Shown here: positions 10,701 to 21,200 of the stretch, piece after piece
Numbering within the stretch: position 1 is the first letter of the stretch
Layout: each line of letters begins with the position of its first letter
Source of the DNA: Crotalaria pallida
Taxonomy: Eukaryota; Streptophyta; Magnoliopsida; Fabales; Fabaceae
DNA length: 64,000 bases
Assembly (NCBI GenBank): GCA_037953625.1
Contig: CM075654.1
Location: forward strand, 54,071,001 to 54,135,000
Reading direction: 5' to 3'
Program-made: the position numbers and the translations under genes
The notes under the pieces: generated by a model
The model's database searches: none
What the model was told of the DNA's origin: nothing
The model's input: only the letters and a program-made list of their open reading frames with translations

Positions 10701-13403
10701 GTGAGACAACCCCAGAGACGGTTGAACCCCCAGATTCTTGATGTGGTGAAGAAAGAGGTCACCAAGCTGCTGCAAGCTGGCATTATCTACCCCATTTCAG
10801 ACAGCACTTGGGTAAGCCCGGTTCAAGTAGTTCCCAAGAAGTCTGGGGTGACAGTTGTCAAAAATGAGAAGGATGAGCTGATTCCCACTAGAGTGCAGAA
10901 CAGTTGGAGAGTCTGCATTGATTATAGGAAGCTCAACCAGGCGACCCGCAAGGATCACTTTCCTCTTCCCTTCATTGATCAGATGTTGGAGCGCCTGGCA
11001 GGTAAATCTCACTATTGCTTCTTAGATGGTTTCTCTGGTTATTTCCAAATCTGTATTGCACCAGAGGACCAACATAAGACCACATTTACCTGTCCTTTTG
11101 GTACATTTGCTTATAGGAAGATGCCTTTTGGCCTATGCAATGCTCCTGGCACTTTTCAAAGATGTATGATGAGTATTTTTAATGACTTACTTGAGCATTG
11201 CATAGAGGTCTTCATGGATGATTTTAGTGTATATGGTTCCTCTTTTGATGCATGTCTTGATAGTTTGTCTAAGGTGCTTAATAGGTGCATTGAGACTAAC
11301 CTTGTCTTGAATTTTGAAAAATGTCATTTTATGGTAGAACAAGGCATAGTCTTAGGGCACATTATTTCGCATAAGGGCATAGAGGTTGACCCTGCTAAGC
11401 TGCATGTAATATCACATTTGCCTTACCCCTCTTGCGTGCGAGAGGTGCGTTCTTTTCTTGGCCATGCAGGTTTCTATCGAAGGTTTATTCAGAACTTTAG
11501 CAAGATAGCCCTTCCACTATCCAACTTGCTTCAAAAGGATACCACATTTGACTTTGGAGACCAATGCAAGAAGGCATTTGATGAGCTAAAGAGAGCACTC
11601 ACCACCACTCCCATCATCCAACCACCTGACTGGACTCTCCCATTTGAGCTCATGACCGATGCCTCGAATTATGCTTTGGGAGCAGTTCTCTCCCAAAGGG
11701 TTGGTAAGATGTCTCATGTGATTTATTATGCATCTAGGACTTTAGATTCAGCACAAGTTAATTACACCACAACTGAAAAAGAGCTGTTAGCCATTGTCTT
11801 TGCACTTGATAAGTTTAGATCATATCTATTAGGTTCTAAGGTTGTGGTGTATACTGATCATGCTGCTTTGAAGTATCTTTTGAAAAAGACAGATTCCAAA
11901 CCTAGGTTGATTAGATGGATGTTGCTCCTCCAGGAGTTTGATCTTGAGATTCAGGATCAGAGTGGTGCACATAACCTTGTCGCAGACCACTTGAGTAGAA
12001 TAGAGAGAGAGGAGGATGCATTTCCTATCCGGGATGACTTCCCGGATGAGCAGCTTTTAGTTTTGCATGTTTCACATCCCCCTCCCCTTACTCCTTGGTT
12101 TGCTGATATTGTAAATTATATAGTTGCATCTGTTTTTCCACCCTTGGCATCCAAAGCTCAAAGAGACAAATTGAAGAGCGATGCCAAGTATTATGTATGG
12201 GATGACCCCTATTTGTGGTGTTTTTGCAGTGATCAGGTCATTCGCAGGTGCATTCCAGACCAGGAGATCCAATCGGTTCTCCAATTTTGCCATGCTTCAC
12301 CAGTTGGAGGCCACCTTGGCACTCAAAGGATAGCACGAAAGGTGCTGGATTCTGGATTTTATTGGCCTACCATCTTCAAGGATGCAAGCAAAATCTACAG
12401 CTCATGTGAGCAATGTCAAAGTGCAGGAGGCACCCTATCTTGGAGGCAACAGATGCCGCAACAACCTATGTTGTTCTGTGAGGTGTTTGATGTCTGGGGT
12501 ATAGATTTCATGGGCCCCTTTCCTGTTTCTTTTGGTTTTTATTATATCTTACTTGCTGTGGATTATGTATCCAAATGGGTGGAAGCTAAGGCCACCAGGA
12601 CTAATGATGCTCAGGTTGTTGTAGATTTTGTCAGGACTAATATCCTTTGCAGGTTTGGCATACCTAGAGCCATAGTCAGTGATCAAGGCACACACTTCTG
12701 CAATAGATCCATGCAAGCTTTGCTCAAGAAGTATGGGGTTGTGCACAAAGTTTCTACACCCTATCACCCCCAAACCAATGGGCAAGCTGAGATTTCAAAC
12801 AGAGAGATCAAGCGGATTTTGGAGAAGATGGTGAAGCCTAATAGAAAGGATTGGAGCACACGATTGGAGGATGCTCTATGGGCCCATCGGACTGCTTACA
12901 AGGCACCCATAGGGATGTCACCTTATCGGGTTGTTTTTGGTAAGGCATGCCACCTGCCTGTGGAGATAGAGCACCGTGCATATTGGGCTGTGAAGCAATG
13001 TAACTTAGCTCTTGATCAAGCGGGTGAGGAGAGAAAGCTGCAGTTGAGTGAGCTAGATGAGATCCGTTTGGAGGCCTATGAGAATTCCAAGTTCTACAAA
13101 GAGAAGACCAAGAAGCTCCATGATAGCTCAATTTGCAGAAAGGAGTTCTTGGTTGGTCAAAAAGTGTTGCTCTACAACTCTAGGCTTGGAATCATGAGTG
13201 GAAAGCTCCGCTCTAAATGGATTGGACCGTTTGTAGTCCCCCAGGTGTTTCCTTATGGCACTGTGGAGATCAAGAGTGAGTCCACAGACAAGAGCTTCAA
13301 AGTCAATGGCCACCGACTCAAGCCTTTCCTAACCTCTCCTACTTTGGATGATGCACCTGTGGAGGAAGCCTCATTGGTCGACCCCATTTTTGACCCACCA
13401 TGA
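7761..13403 (+). CDS. gag-pol: Athila-type Gag-Pol polyprotein, intact, 1880 residues
   Basis: Encodes particle protein and all replication enzymes of element C. In order: gag domain (about residues 110-280, with the YEYWERFKRLCASCPHHQ segment); CCHC knuckle CGICTSAEHPTDAC (about 329-342); protease with DLGA at 681 in place of the usual D-S/T-G-A, which I recall as common in Athila; reverse transcriptase with DYRKLN (about 1053) and FMDD (Asp1153-1154); RNase H starting near Asp1300; integrase HHCC finger (about 1511-1551) and catalytic Asp1582, Asp1641, Glu1677 with exact D35E spacing. No stop or frameshift. The start is the first ATG of the frame after the leader, matching MTRGNPSYFHPYNPE. 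Protein activity is inferred from motifs; with near-identical LTRs the element may still be mobile. Confidence 0.95.
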   Translation: MTRGNPSYFHPYNPEIDRTYHRLVRQNRNQSIGSESIESLHSESAFFSSIPINSDSYSDYSENMAQPPPRERTLRELAAPDFTIEDLCIQYPDDPYELRSGLIHLLPKFNGLAGEDPHKHLKQFHIVCATMKPHDVQEDHVCLKAFPHSLEGLAKDWLYDLALGSITVWDDLKRAFLEKFFPACRTTAIRKDISGIRKQSGESLYEYWERFKRLCASCPHHQISEQLLIQYFYEGLNLMERNMLDAASGGALGDMTPLEARVKIEKMAFNCQQFHARGNSDAIIVRGVNDVGTSSGKVEKLEQKIDSLTTLVTQLAINQKKLSLPARLCGICTSAEHPTDACPSVQQQPTTGADQPEAYAANIFNSRNQQPQNFDLSTNRYNPGWRNHPNLRWSDRQQPSQVQFQNNSRPPYVPPPVQQQRQQQANSAPPAPSTEQQPSLEELMKQMTMQNLQFQQETRASIQRQEASIQSLTNQMGQMATAINTMQSQNSNKLPSQTVINPNQNVNAISLRSGKQIVTPTPESDLNKDDLVSPNKKTQMVEESEHTSTRKSHPTQPSTSTTPAAAQQPPPIPLPFPPRGVTQSKKMEEIDKEILDTFRKVEVNIPLLDAIKQIPRYAKFLKDLCTHKRKRKGNERINMGRNVSALIGKLVPHIPEKCKDPGTFSVPCIIGNTKFKNALLDLGASINVMPMSVFKSLSLGPLQPTGVVIHLANRSTAYPAGLIEDVLVRVEELIFPADFYILDMEEDTSRSAVPIILGRPFLKTARTKIDVHAGTLSMEFDDSVVRFNIFDAMKHFSDDHSVFHVDLIDDLIDEHVLDFLHDYDLPSFTSSFTCSACSDSEMCTACIEIDQFLNSATASVDSYDIDSDHANPISVMHECNPFVQVQAAESNSVAPLVPSVMQTPLLDLKPLPPHLKYAYLEAEQKLPVIISTSLSVDQEKKLLDVIRANKRAIGWTLADIPGISPSMCMHRILLEDGAKPVRQPQRRLNPQILDVVKKEVTKLLQAGIIYPISDSTWVSPVQVVPKKSGVTVVKNEKDELIPTRVQNSWRVCIDYRKLNQATRKDHFPLPFIDQMLERLAGKSHYCFLDGFSGYFQICIAPEDQHKTTFTCPFGTFAYRKMPFGLCNAPGTFQRCMMSIFNDLLEHCIEVFMDDFSVYGSSFDACLDSLSKVLNRCIETNLVLNFEKCHFMVEQGIVLGHIISHKGIEVDPAKLHVISHLPYPSCVREVRSFLGHAGFYRRFIQNFSKIALPLSNLLQKDTTFDFGDQCKKAFDELKRALTTTPIIQPPDWTLPFELMTDASNYALGAVLSQRVGKMSHVIYYASRTLDSAQVNYTTTEKELLAIVFALDKFRSYLLGSKVVVYTDHAALKYLLKKTDSKPRLIRWMLLLQEFDLEIQDQSGAHNLVADHLSRIEREEDAFPIRDDFPDEQLLVLHVSHPPPLTPWFADIVNYIVASVFPPLASKAQRDKLKSDAKYYVWDDPYLWCFCSDQVIRRCIPDQEIQSVLQFCHASPVGGHLGTQRIARKVLDSGFYWPTIFKDASKIYSSCEQCQSAGGTLSWRQQMPQQPMLFCEVFDVWGIDFMGPFPVSFGFYYILLAVDYVSKWVEAKATRTNDAQVVVDFVRTNILCRFGIPRAIVSDQGTHFCNRSMQALLKKYGVVHKVSTPYHPQTNGQAEISNREIKRILEKMVKPNRKDWSTRLEDALWAHRTAYKAPIGMSPYRVVFGKACHLPVEIEHRAYWAVKQCNLALDQAGEERKLQLSELDEIRLEAYENSKFYKEKTKKLHDSSICRKEFLVGQKVLLYNSRLGIMSGKLRSKWIGPFVVPQVFPYGTVEIKSESTDKSFKVNGHRLKPFLTSPTLDDAPVEEASLVDPIFDPP

Positions 13404-14888
13404 TTTCGGGAGTCTTCTTTTCTCCTTCCTTACTCTTTTTATTGCACTTGTCTATAGCTGTCTGATTCTGCTATTTGTGTTCCATTGAGGACAATGTGTG
13501 ATTTAAGTGTGGGGGGAGAGTAGTTTAGGTTGCATATTTTTGCTTTGATTTTTTTTTAGGTTTTGCTAAGTTTTGGGCATTTTCTTGCATGTTTTTGCTT
13601 CATTTTAGTAGAGTCTTGGTATCTTGTGTCTGAATTCATGCATTTCTGTGTGTAAAGTTGCTTTGGATAATTAAGAGGTGGTAACACTGTGATAGAATTG
13701 TCCCTTTTGTGAGGATTTGAGCCTTAATTGTGGGTGGATTGCTATATATGCCACCTAATTTTTCTTTCATGTGTGATTGCACTCTGGATTACTTGCACTC
13801 TAGAACTTGACTTGACTCTTGTTGATACTTGATATTCCCATGCACATTTTGAAATGATTTAGGCATTTTTTTTCTTAAATAAGCCACTAGCCATATGAGC
13901 CTACCTTGAATGAATTTATCCTTTGATAGCCCCTTTGAGCCTTTATATCCCTTTTCTTTGTTCTTTAGCTCATTACAAGCCTATGACTGAAAAACCATGA
14001 TTGTCCTAACCTTAGGGAATGTTGGAGCTTTGGAATTGTTTTGGGAATGGGTATTAAGTAAGCGAGGGTGCTTTGTTCTTCATCTCTTGTGAGTTCTGGG
14101 TTTTGCCTCTATGGTCGGTGAAGTAATTATGGCTTTATCTCATTATGCCATTTTTGTTGTTTCTTCTTTTCTTTCGTTCATGAAGTTCTGCAATGTAATG
14201 CAATTCAAAAAAAAAAAAAAAGAAGAAGAAGAAAAAAAAAAGAAAAAAAATGGAATAAAAGGTTGATTGAGGCATAGAGGATTGGAATTAGAGGTTGTTG
14301 TTATGTTTATCATTTCATTTTGGGGTGGATTGTGCTTATTTTTTTACTTGTTCCCCATTGCTCCTCTATTCCCTGGGTTTTAGCTACATTTCTCATATTT
14401 TTATCCTACCCTGTCCTTGGCCCCATTACAACCCTGAAAAGACCTTTTGATCTTAATGTGCATGTGTGTTGATTGTTGATGTTAGAGGCTTGTCAAGCCT
14501 ATGGTTGTGTTTGTTTTTCATGATGTGCCTTGAGTGTAAACACTGATTAACCTTAAACACTTGAGTGTAAACACTATTGAGTGATCCTTGTGAGTTTCTA
14601 TCATCTTTGTGACTACCCTCTTGATGTCATTGGTTTTCTTTGCATATTTGAAATAATTGGATGATGTTCATGAATGCCTTGATTCTTTGGTCCTTATTTT
14701 CTTCGTGTGCTCGATTTTGCCCATTTCTTTGCATTTCCTAGAATTCATTGTGAAGTATGTAATCTCTTAGGTTTGCATTCATTAGTTTTAGTAATCTTGT
14801 TACATGATTCACTTTGGTGCATATTGATCTTCTCAGTCCTAATTCTTAGTTTTGCCCAGGAGTGCAAAAGGATAAGTGTGGGGGTATT
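13404..14888 (+). other. Element C 3' untranslated region with internal and terminal polypurine tracts
   Basis: About 1.5 kb with no env-like ORF; the longest frame (14707-14970) runs into the LTR and looks fortuitous. TTGAGGACAATGTG followed by TTTAAGTGTGGGGGGAGAG (about 13485-13520) is a box I associate with the end of gag-pol in Athila/Tat elements. A second tract, AAAAGGATAAGTGTGGGGG (14866-14884), ends four bases before the 3' LTR and is the likely plus-strand primer. An A/GAA-rich run lies at about 14208-14250. Confidence 0.7.
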
Positions 14889-16008
14889 TGATGAGCATTT
14901 TATTTCCCATTATTCCTTGCATTATTTTACTCCTATTATTGATACTTATTGCCTATTTGACATTGTTTAGCTTGATTTAGTGATTTAGAGTTTATTGGAC
15001 TACTATTCTGAATATTGTTTAATTTGGGATTATTTAGCCTAATTAATTCTATTTCTATTTTCAGGTCATATTTGGCACAAGGGCTTTTTGGACATTTTGG
15101 GAATGAAGATTTAATTTTGGAAGAGAAGATATATGATGAAGTGAAGATTGTAATCTATCTTTAGGATTAGTTGAGATTTAGTTATATCTTTTAAGATTTA
15201 GATTTTATCTATAAGATATTTTTAGATTTAATTTAGAGATAAGCTTTCCTTAGGATTTGGGCCCATGATTTAGGCCCGTTTTGAGATTTAAAAAGCTAAA
15301 TTCGTGTAAACCCTAGGAGAGACCTTCCATTCACGTTTTTTTACATTCTCTCTCATAGAGAAGGCTTAGTTTTGCTCTCCAAGCTTGTGGTGGCTGCTAG
15401 GGTTTCTCTCTCTTCCCTTTCTACACGTTTTTTGGTATTTTTCTTCATGGAAGGCTAAACTCTTAGGTTAAATCCCTTTGGTAATGTATCACATACTCTT
15501 GAGGTTTTGTTCTTAATGCTATTTCGTTTTTATTCACTGTTTTCATGCTTATTGATATGTTATGGTTCGCTTAGTTCCATTCTATAGAGATAATCCATGT
15601 GTATGAATGCTTAATTTATGCAAACTCGTAAAAACTCCATGCTTTGGCTTTTAATGCTTAATTAGAGGTTTGGGTTTTGGGGTGAGAATTGAATTTTCGC
15701 TTATTATTTAGTTCTCACGAGTTGGACAGTGAAGAGGAAAGAAATTGATCTTTTGTGACCGATGATAGAGTTGTGAACGCGAGCCAAAGGGGTTTATCCG
15801 CTTTTCCTTATCTGTTTCTTCGTTTTTATTTAATTCTGTTTTGATTTCAATTATTCAATATTCAATACAAAAAAACCCCCCTGTTTTCTATGCATACTAT
15901 GTGTTCGACCTTTTGCTTGATAAGATATTCCTTGGGAGACGACCTAGGAGTCACTTCCTAGTACTATACTTAAACTGTTTTTATTTGTATCGGGTACGAC
16001 CTCGATCA
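14889..16008 (+). repeat. Element C 3' LTR
   Basis: TGATGAGC to CGATCA, 1120 bases, followed by GTTGG. See the 5' LTR for the differences. Confidence 0.95.
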
Positions 16009-16013
16009 GTTGG

Positions 16014-18025
16014 TTTTGGTTAAAATTGGATTGGCATGAGTTTGACAAATAAAAACCAGTTCAGCAGTGTTTTTCTACATAATTTAATCGATTAACACGA
16101 CCTGTTAATCGATTAACGCGTGAAAACTCTGATCAGTATGAAATGTACAAAAGGGTTAATCGATTAGCATGAGCTGTTAATCGATTAGCATGAGCTGTTA
16201 ATCGATTAACACATTAAAATTCTGAATAATTTGAAATATACAAAAGAATACTCAATTAATAGATTCTGTTAATCGATTATTGATTGAATTTGTGTAACAA
16301 TGATCAGAGTTTAACGACTTAATTGATTACCCATGTGTGAGAATCAATTAAGGTTGAAATTGAAATGGTTTGAAGTAAGGTAATGGAAACTAAAGTTCAA
16401 CTATGCCAAGTCCGAACCTCAAACAACTTAAATGACACAAGATATTATTGATTTGACAAAATCATGCATAGCATTTGCATTATCTAGATTCCCACTTGAG
16501 TGGAGACACGTCCGAGAGGCGTGGGCATATCCCTTTCGGTTGAACTTGAGGGACATGAGTGTCTGCTCCAAAGGGTTCACGGGGGGAGTGTCGGTGACCG
16601 GGGTTGCACCTTCTGTTTCCGGAAATACACACGTGCGTGTAGGCATGTCATTTGATGCCGGACTCGATGAGGCGTAGTCCTACGGGATACGTCGGCAACA
16701 TTTCTAAGAGCTCTAGAGGTGTTGATTTATTTGCGGGCCGAGTTCGATGAGATACTCAGTATGGGTATCGGGAATGTTTATTTTTAAAAAAAAGGGGTGC
16801 CACGGAAGCCTATTTGTTGTAGTTGGCCAACAATCATTCATCGATGGGAAATGAGATACATCATGACTGCACAATGAATTTTTATGATTAAGTTTTGATG
16901 TTGGTGTTTAACATGGATGATTAATTGTTAATAAATTACATTAATTGTGATAAATAGAGACTTATCTGTTTAAAGTTTACCCCGTCTATTTGATTATGTG
17001 TTAGTACAAGTTAACTCCCTATGCCCTTGCAGGTGATGGCTCGTTACCTGACATACGTGGAGTTACGCCCACTCTGTAGAGGAGTGTGGGATTATGAGGA
17101 GCACCGAGCTGTCTTCGAGGGCGAGGTTGACGTGATCTTTCGTCATCCTAACCCCCTTGCTCGAGTGCGACCTCGTAGACTTCGCATCCCCATGATCTAC
17201 ATACTGCACATTCCCCCGGCTTATACTTATCGTTTTGGTTCTCCACCTCCCCGTCCTGGCCGTCGTTTTTATAACCTTCATGTCAGACGCCCTGCTACCC
17301 GTACTCGTCCTTCTACTTCTGATGAGGCTAATGCTACGGCCACTCCTCGTCCTGGTCCGACCACCAGGGTACGTTTTGCACCCTCACCTGAGCCAGTGCG
17401 TCGCACTGCTATTCCTGTGGTGTCGGATGAGGAGGAGGAGGAGGACCCGGTAGAGGACGTAGATGGGCCAGCTGCTGACAGTCAGTGATGTGGTGCTTTT
17501 CTGTTGGTATGTGCAGTATGGGGACCATGGTAGGATGTAGTGTTCAACTTTTGGAGGACCGAGGATCAGTCATCAGCGTGGGTGGATCATAGCGCAGCTC
17601 TCGAAGACTCTTTTATTTTGACTTGTGTTATATTGTATATAGTTTTGAGAGGGTCTATGAGAGTTGTTATCTTATATTTGCTGATCTGTATCCTTATACT
17701 TTGCTACCTCGACTTTTATCTCTGTTACTTGGGTACCTGAGTTTTATATATATATATGGGCTGTGGTTGTATAGTTATTATGATCCTTAAAATTATTTTA
17801 ATTACAACCGCTGTAATCTTTTTGAAAATCGTTTCCGCTGAATTTACAAAACAGGTACTCCACCGTATACTCTGAAAGAAATGTATTTTCGAACCAAGGG
17901 TTTGAATGTGGAACTTCGTTGTAGAAAAAGAAAAAGTTTTCCATGAAATCACTATATAATTTACAAACGCTTTATAAATATACTTTATTTTAATATAAAT
18001 AAAGTTATGTTCTGAGAGCGTCACA
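16014..18025 (+). repeat. Element B 5' LTR, second segment
   Basis: Resumes B's LTR after element C. It holds a cluster of TTAATCGATTAA-type palindromes (about 16085-16285, at least six, one unit longer than in the 3' LTR), a TTGCAG|GTG acceptor-like site at 17031, a 155-codon ORF, a short TA run near 17745 and the LTR end GAGCGTCACA. Confidence 0.9.
17021..17488 (+). other. LTR-borne ORF of 155 codons, copy 1
   Basis: Open frame in the B LTR; an alternative start (residue 6, 17036) lies just after the acceptor-like TTGCAG. The predicted peptide is Arg/Pro-rich with an acidic tail (DEEEEEDPVEDVDG). I recognise no domain. The same ORF is open at 24824-25291 and 56265-56732. By eye copies 1 and 2 differ at six replacement and one silent site, copies 1 and 3 at six replacement sites and none silent. 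That argues against purifying selection, so it may be a chance ORF. Confidence 0.3.
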
Positions 18026-18030
18026 CTTGT

Positions 18031-18042
18031 TGGTATCAGAGC
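18031..18042 (+). other. Primer binding site, tRNA-iMet type (element B)
   Basis: TGGTATCAGAGC five bases after the LTR end at 18025. It is complementary to the 3' end of initiator tRNA-Met. Confidence 0.92.
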
Positions 18043-18210
18043 TGTGATCCTGCGAACTGATGCTGGTCTGTGATCTCCAAAAGGTAACACCTGTTCTAGA
18101 TGCTTGCCTTAGCATCTATTTTGGTTAGTTTTAGAAGTGATAAGAGGTGTGATATGCATACTTCTTGTTAGGATTTTAGCCTGATGTAGAATCTTTAGTG
18201 CAGGTTTAAG

Positions 18211-21200
18211 ATGTCTGCCAGAAACAATAACAACCATATGGCCGAGGCCATAGAAAGGTTGACTGATGTGTTAATGAGTATGCGTCAGCAACAAACTAAT
18301 CCGCCACCTCAGCCTATGCAAGCAGAAAATCAGGAGTCAAAGACTTTCTCAGAATTTCGACGCTTTAAACCTTCGAAGTTTGAAGGAGGTCACAAACCTG
18401 AGGAAGCGAATCGTTGGATTCTGGAGTTGAACAAGATCTTCTGTGCTATGGAATGCACCGATGCTCAAAAGGTGAAGTTCGCAGTTTTCATGTTGTGTGG
18501 TGAAGCTAAGAATTGGTGGCATCACACCATGCAACTTCTGAACTATGAAGGAATGTTGATTACTTGGGATGTGTTTGTTGAGAAATTTCTCAATAAATAC
18601 TTTCCTAAGGATCAAAGAAGAAAAAAGGAGTTGGAATTTATGCAACTGAGACAAGGAGACATGGGTGTAGGGGAATACGCGGCAAAGTTCGAGGAGCTTA
18701 TCAAGTATTCTCCATACTACCAACTCAACCCGAACGAGAGGTCCAAATGTATCAAGTTTGAGAATGGACTCAAGCCGGAGATAAAGTCTGCTTTTGGGTA
18801 TCAGAAGATTAGAAGTTTTCCTGCTTTAGTTGAGATGTGACGAGTTTATGAAGATGATAAGAAGAGGAAGAGGCACAAAGGAGGAGTCAATCCGGGTTTG
18901 GACCTATCAGGAAGAAAAATTTCAACAATCGGAATAAAGGTCCTTATCCTCAGAAAGGAAAGGGAAAGGAAGTGAATGGTGGTAAGGGTACTCCTCAAGC
19001 AAGCAGTCGTAAGTGCGAGAAGTGTAATCATGTCCATTTCGGAACCAACTGTTATGCTGCTCAACATGGTCTTTGCTTTAATCGTGGGAAGAAAGGGCAC
19101 TATTCTCGCGAATGCAAGGAGCCAATAAAGAAGGAGGGAGCAAGCAAACCCACTGTTGCTGGAAAAGTGTTTGCTTTAAGTGGAGCTGAACCAACCCCAT
19201 CACCTGGTTTGATTCAAGGTATCTATCTTCTTAATGACCAACCCTGTGTTGTTATGTTTGATTCCGGAGCCACACACTCTTTCGTGTCGTATGAGTGTGT
19301 AAATCGTTTAAAGTTAGTAGTATCTGAGTTACCCTATCAGCTACAGCTTGAAACCCCCACCAACAATTCTTTTGTTGTTTCTAAGGTTTGCAAGGATTGT
19401 AAGATCATGGTCCTAAACCATGCATCCTTAGTAGATTTGATCTGTTTACCCATGCTTAAAATAGATGTGATCCTAGGAATGGATTGGTTAAACCAAAATC
19501 AAGTCATCTTAAATTGTGATGAAAAGACGATCCAGTTTCGAAACCATGAATCCCTAAGTTTTGAACCTAAGGGGTATGTTTGTCTATTCTCCGCAATTGT
19601 GGAAGAGAAGAAGGAAGTAAAGATTGAGGATATTTCGGTGGTTAGAGACTTTCCGGAAGTGTTTCCAGAAGAAATTCCAGGATTACCGCCAAAGCGCGAG
19701 ATTGAGTTTGGAATCGATCTCGTACCCGGAACCGGACCTATCTCTATTGCTCCGTATAGGATGGCACCACCGGAGATGGCCGAGATGAAGAAACAGATTG
19801 AAGAATTATTGCAGAAACAAATGATAAGGCCAAGTGTTTCGCCCTGGGGAGCCCCGTTGTTGTTTGTTAAGAAGAAGGACGGTAGCATGAGGATGTGTGT
19901 AGACTATCGTCAGCTGAATAAGGTCACGATCAAGAACAAGTATCCTCTACCAAGGATTGATGATCTTATGGATCAAGTTCGAGGAGCTTCGGTGTTTTCT
20001 AAGATCGATCTAAGGTCGGGATATCATCAGATTCGAATTCGAGATGAAGACATTCCGAAGACAGCCTTCCGATCAAGATATGGCCATTATGAGTATGTGG
20101 TTATGCCGTTTGGGCTAACTAATGCTCCTGCTATCTTCATGGACTACATGAACAGAATCTTCAGACCTTATTTGGATTCGTTCGTGGTGGTGTTCATCGA
20201 TGATATTCTTATCTACTCCAAGAGTCCAGAGGAACATGCTGAACATCTCAAGATCGTGTTGGGAATCTTGAAGGAGAAGCAGTTGTATGCCAAACTTGCC
20301 AAGTGTGAGTTTTGGTTGGACAAGGTGAACTTTCTGGGACATATTATCACTAAGGAAGGCATTGCTGTGGATCCAGCTAAAGTTGGAGCTGTGCTGAAGT
20401 GGGAACAGCCTAAGACTGTGACTGAAGTTCGTAGTTTCTTGGGTTTAGCTGGATACTATCGGAGATTTATCGAAGGTTTTTCGAAGATTGCCATGCCATT
20501 GACTAAGTTGACTCGTAAGAATCAACCTTTCTTGTGGGATCATAAGTGTGAGGAAAGTTTTCAGTTGTTGAAAGAGAAGTTGACATCCTCACCGGTGTTG
20601 GTATTGCCTGACCCACATAGAAGCTTCGATGTTTATTGTGATGCTTCGAGGCAAGGACTGGGATGTGTTTTGATGCAAGATAGAAAAGTGGTAGCTTACG
20701 CATCAAGGCAGTTAAAGGTGCATGAGGCCAATTATCCGACGCATGATTTAGAGCTCGCTGCTATTGTCTTTGCTCTGAAGATTTGGAGACACTACCTCTT
20801 TGGCACTACGTTCAAGGTATATAGTGACCATAAGAGTTTGAAGTATCTGTTTGACCAGAAAGAGTTGAACATGAGGCAAAGGCGTTGGATGGAGTTTATT
20901 AAAGACTATGATTTCGAGCTCCAATACCATCCCGGTAAAGCAAATGTAGTAGCTGATGCTTTAAGCCGGAAGAATCTTCATATGAGCTCAATGATGATCA
21001 GGGAATTTTCTTTGATCGAGAAGTTTCGTGATCTAAGTATGATAATGCAAGTGGAACGAGAATGCATTATGCTTGGTAAATTGCAAATTACCAATGAATT
21101 CCTGATTCAAGTTCGGGAATCTCAGCAGGTAGATGAAGAACTACAAGAAAAGAGAAGGCTAATGTTGGAAGGAAAGGAACCAAACTTCCAAGTTGGAAGT

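Larger units (their letters stand above)
5914..16008 (+). mobile_element. Element C: intact Athila-type Ty3 retrotransposon
   Basis: LTRs of 1121 and 1120 bases, perfect duplication GTTGG (5909-5913 and 16009-16013), a tRNA-Asp primer site, one uninterrupted gag-pol ORF and a polypurine tract. By eye the LTRs differ by five substitutions and one base in a C run, about 0.45%, which at commonly used plant rates means roughly 0.2 million years. It is the youngest and innermost element. I see no env-like ORF downstream. Confidence 0.95.
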
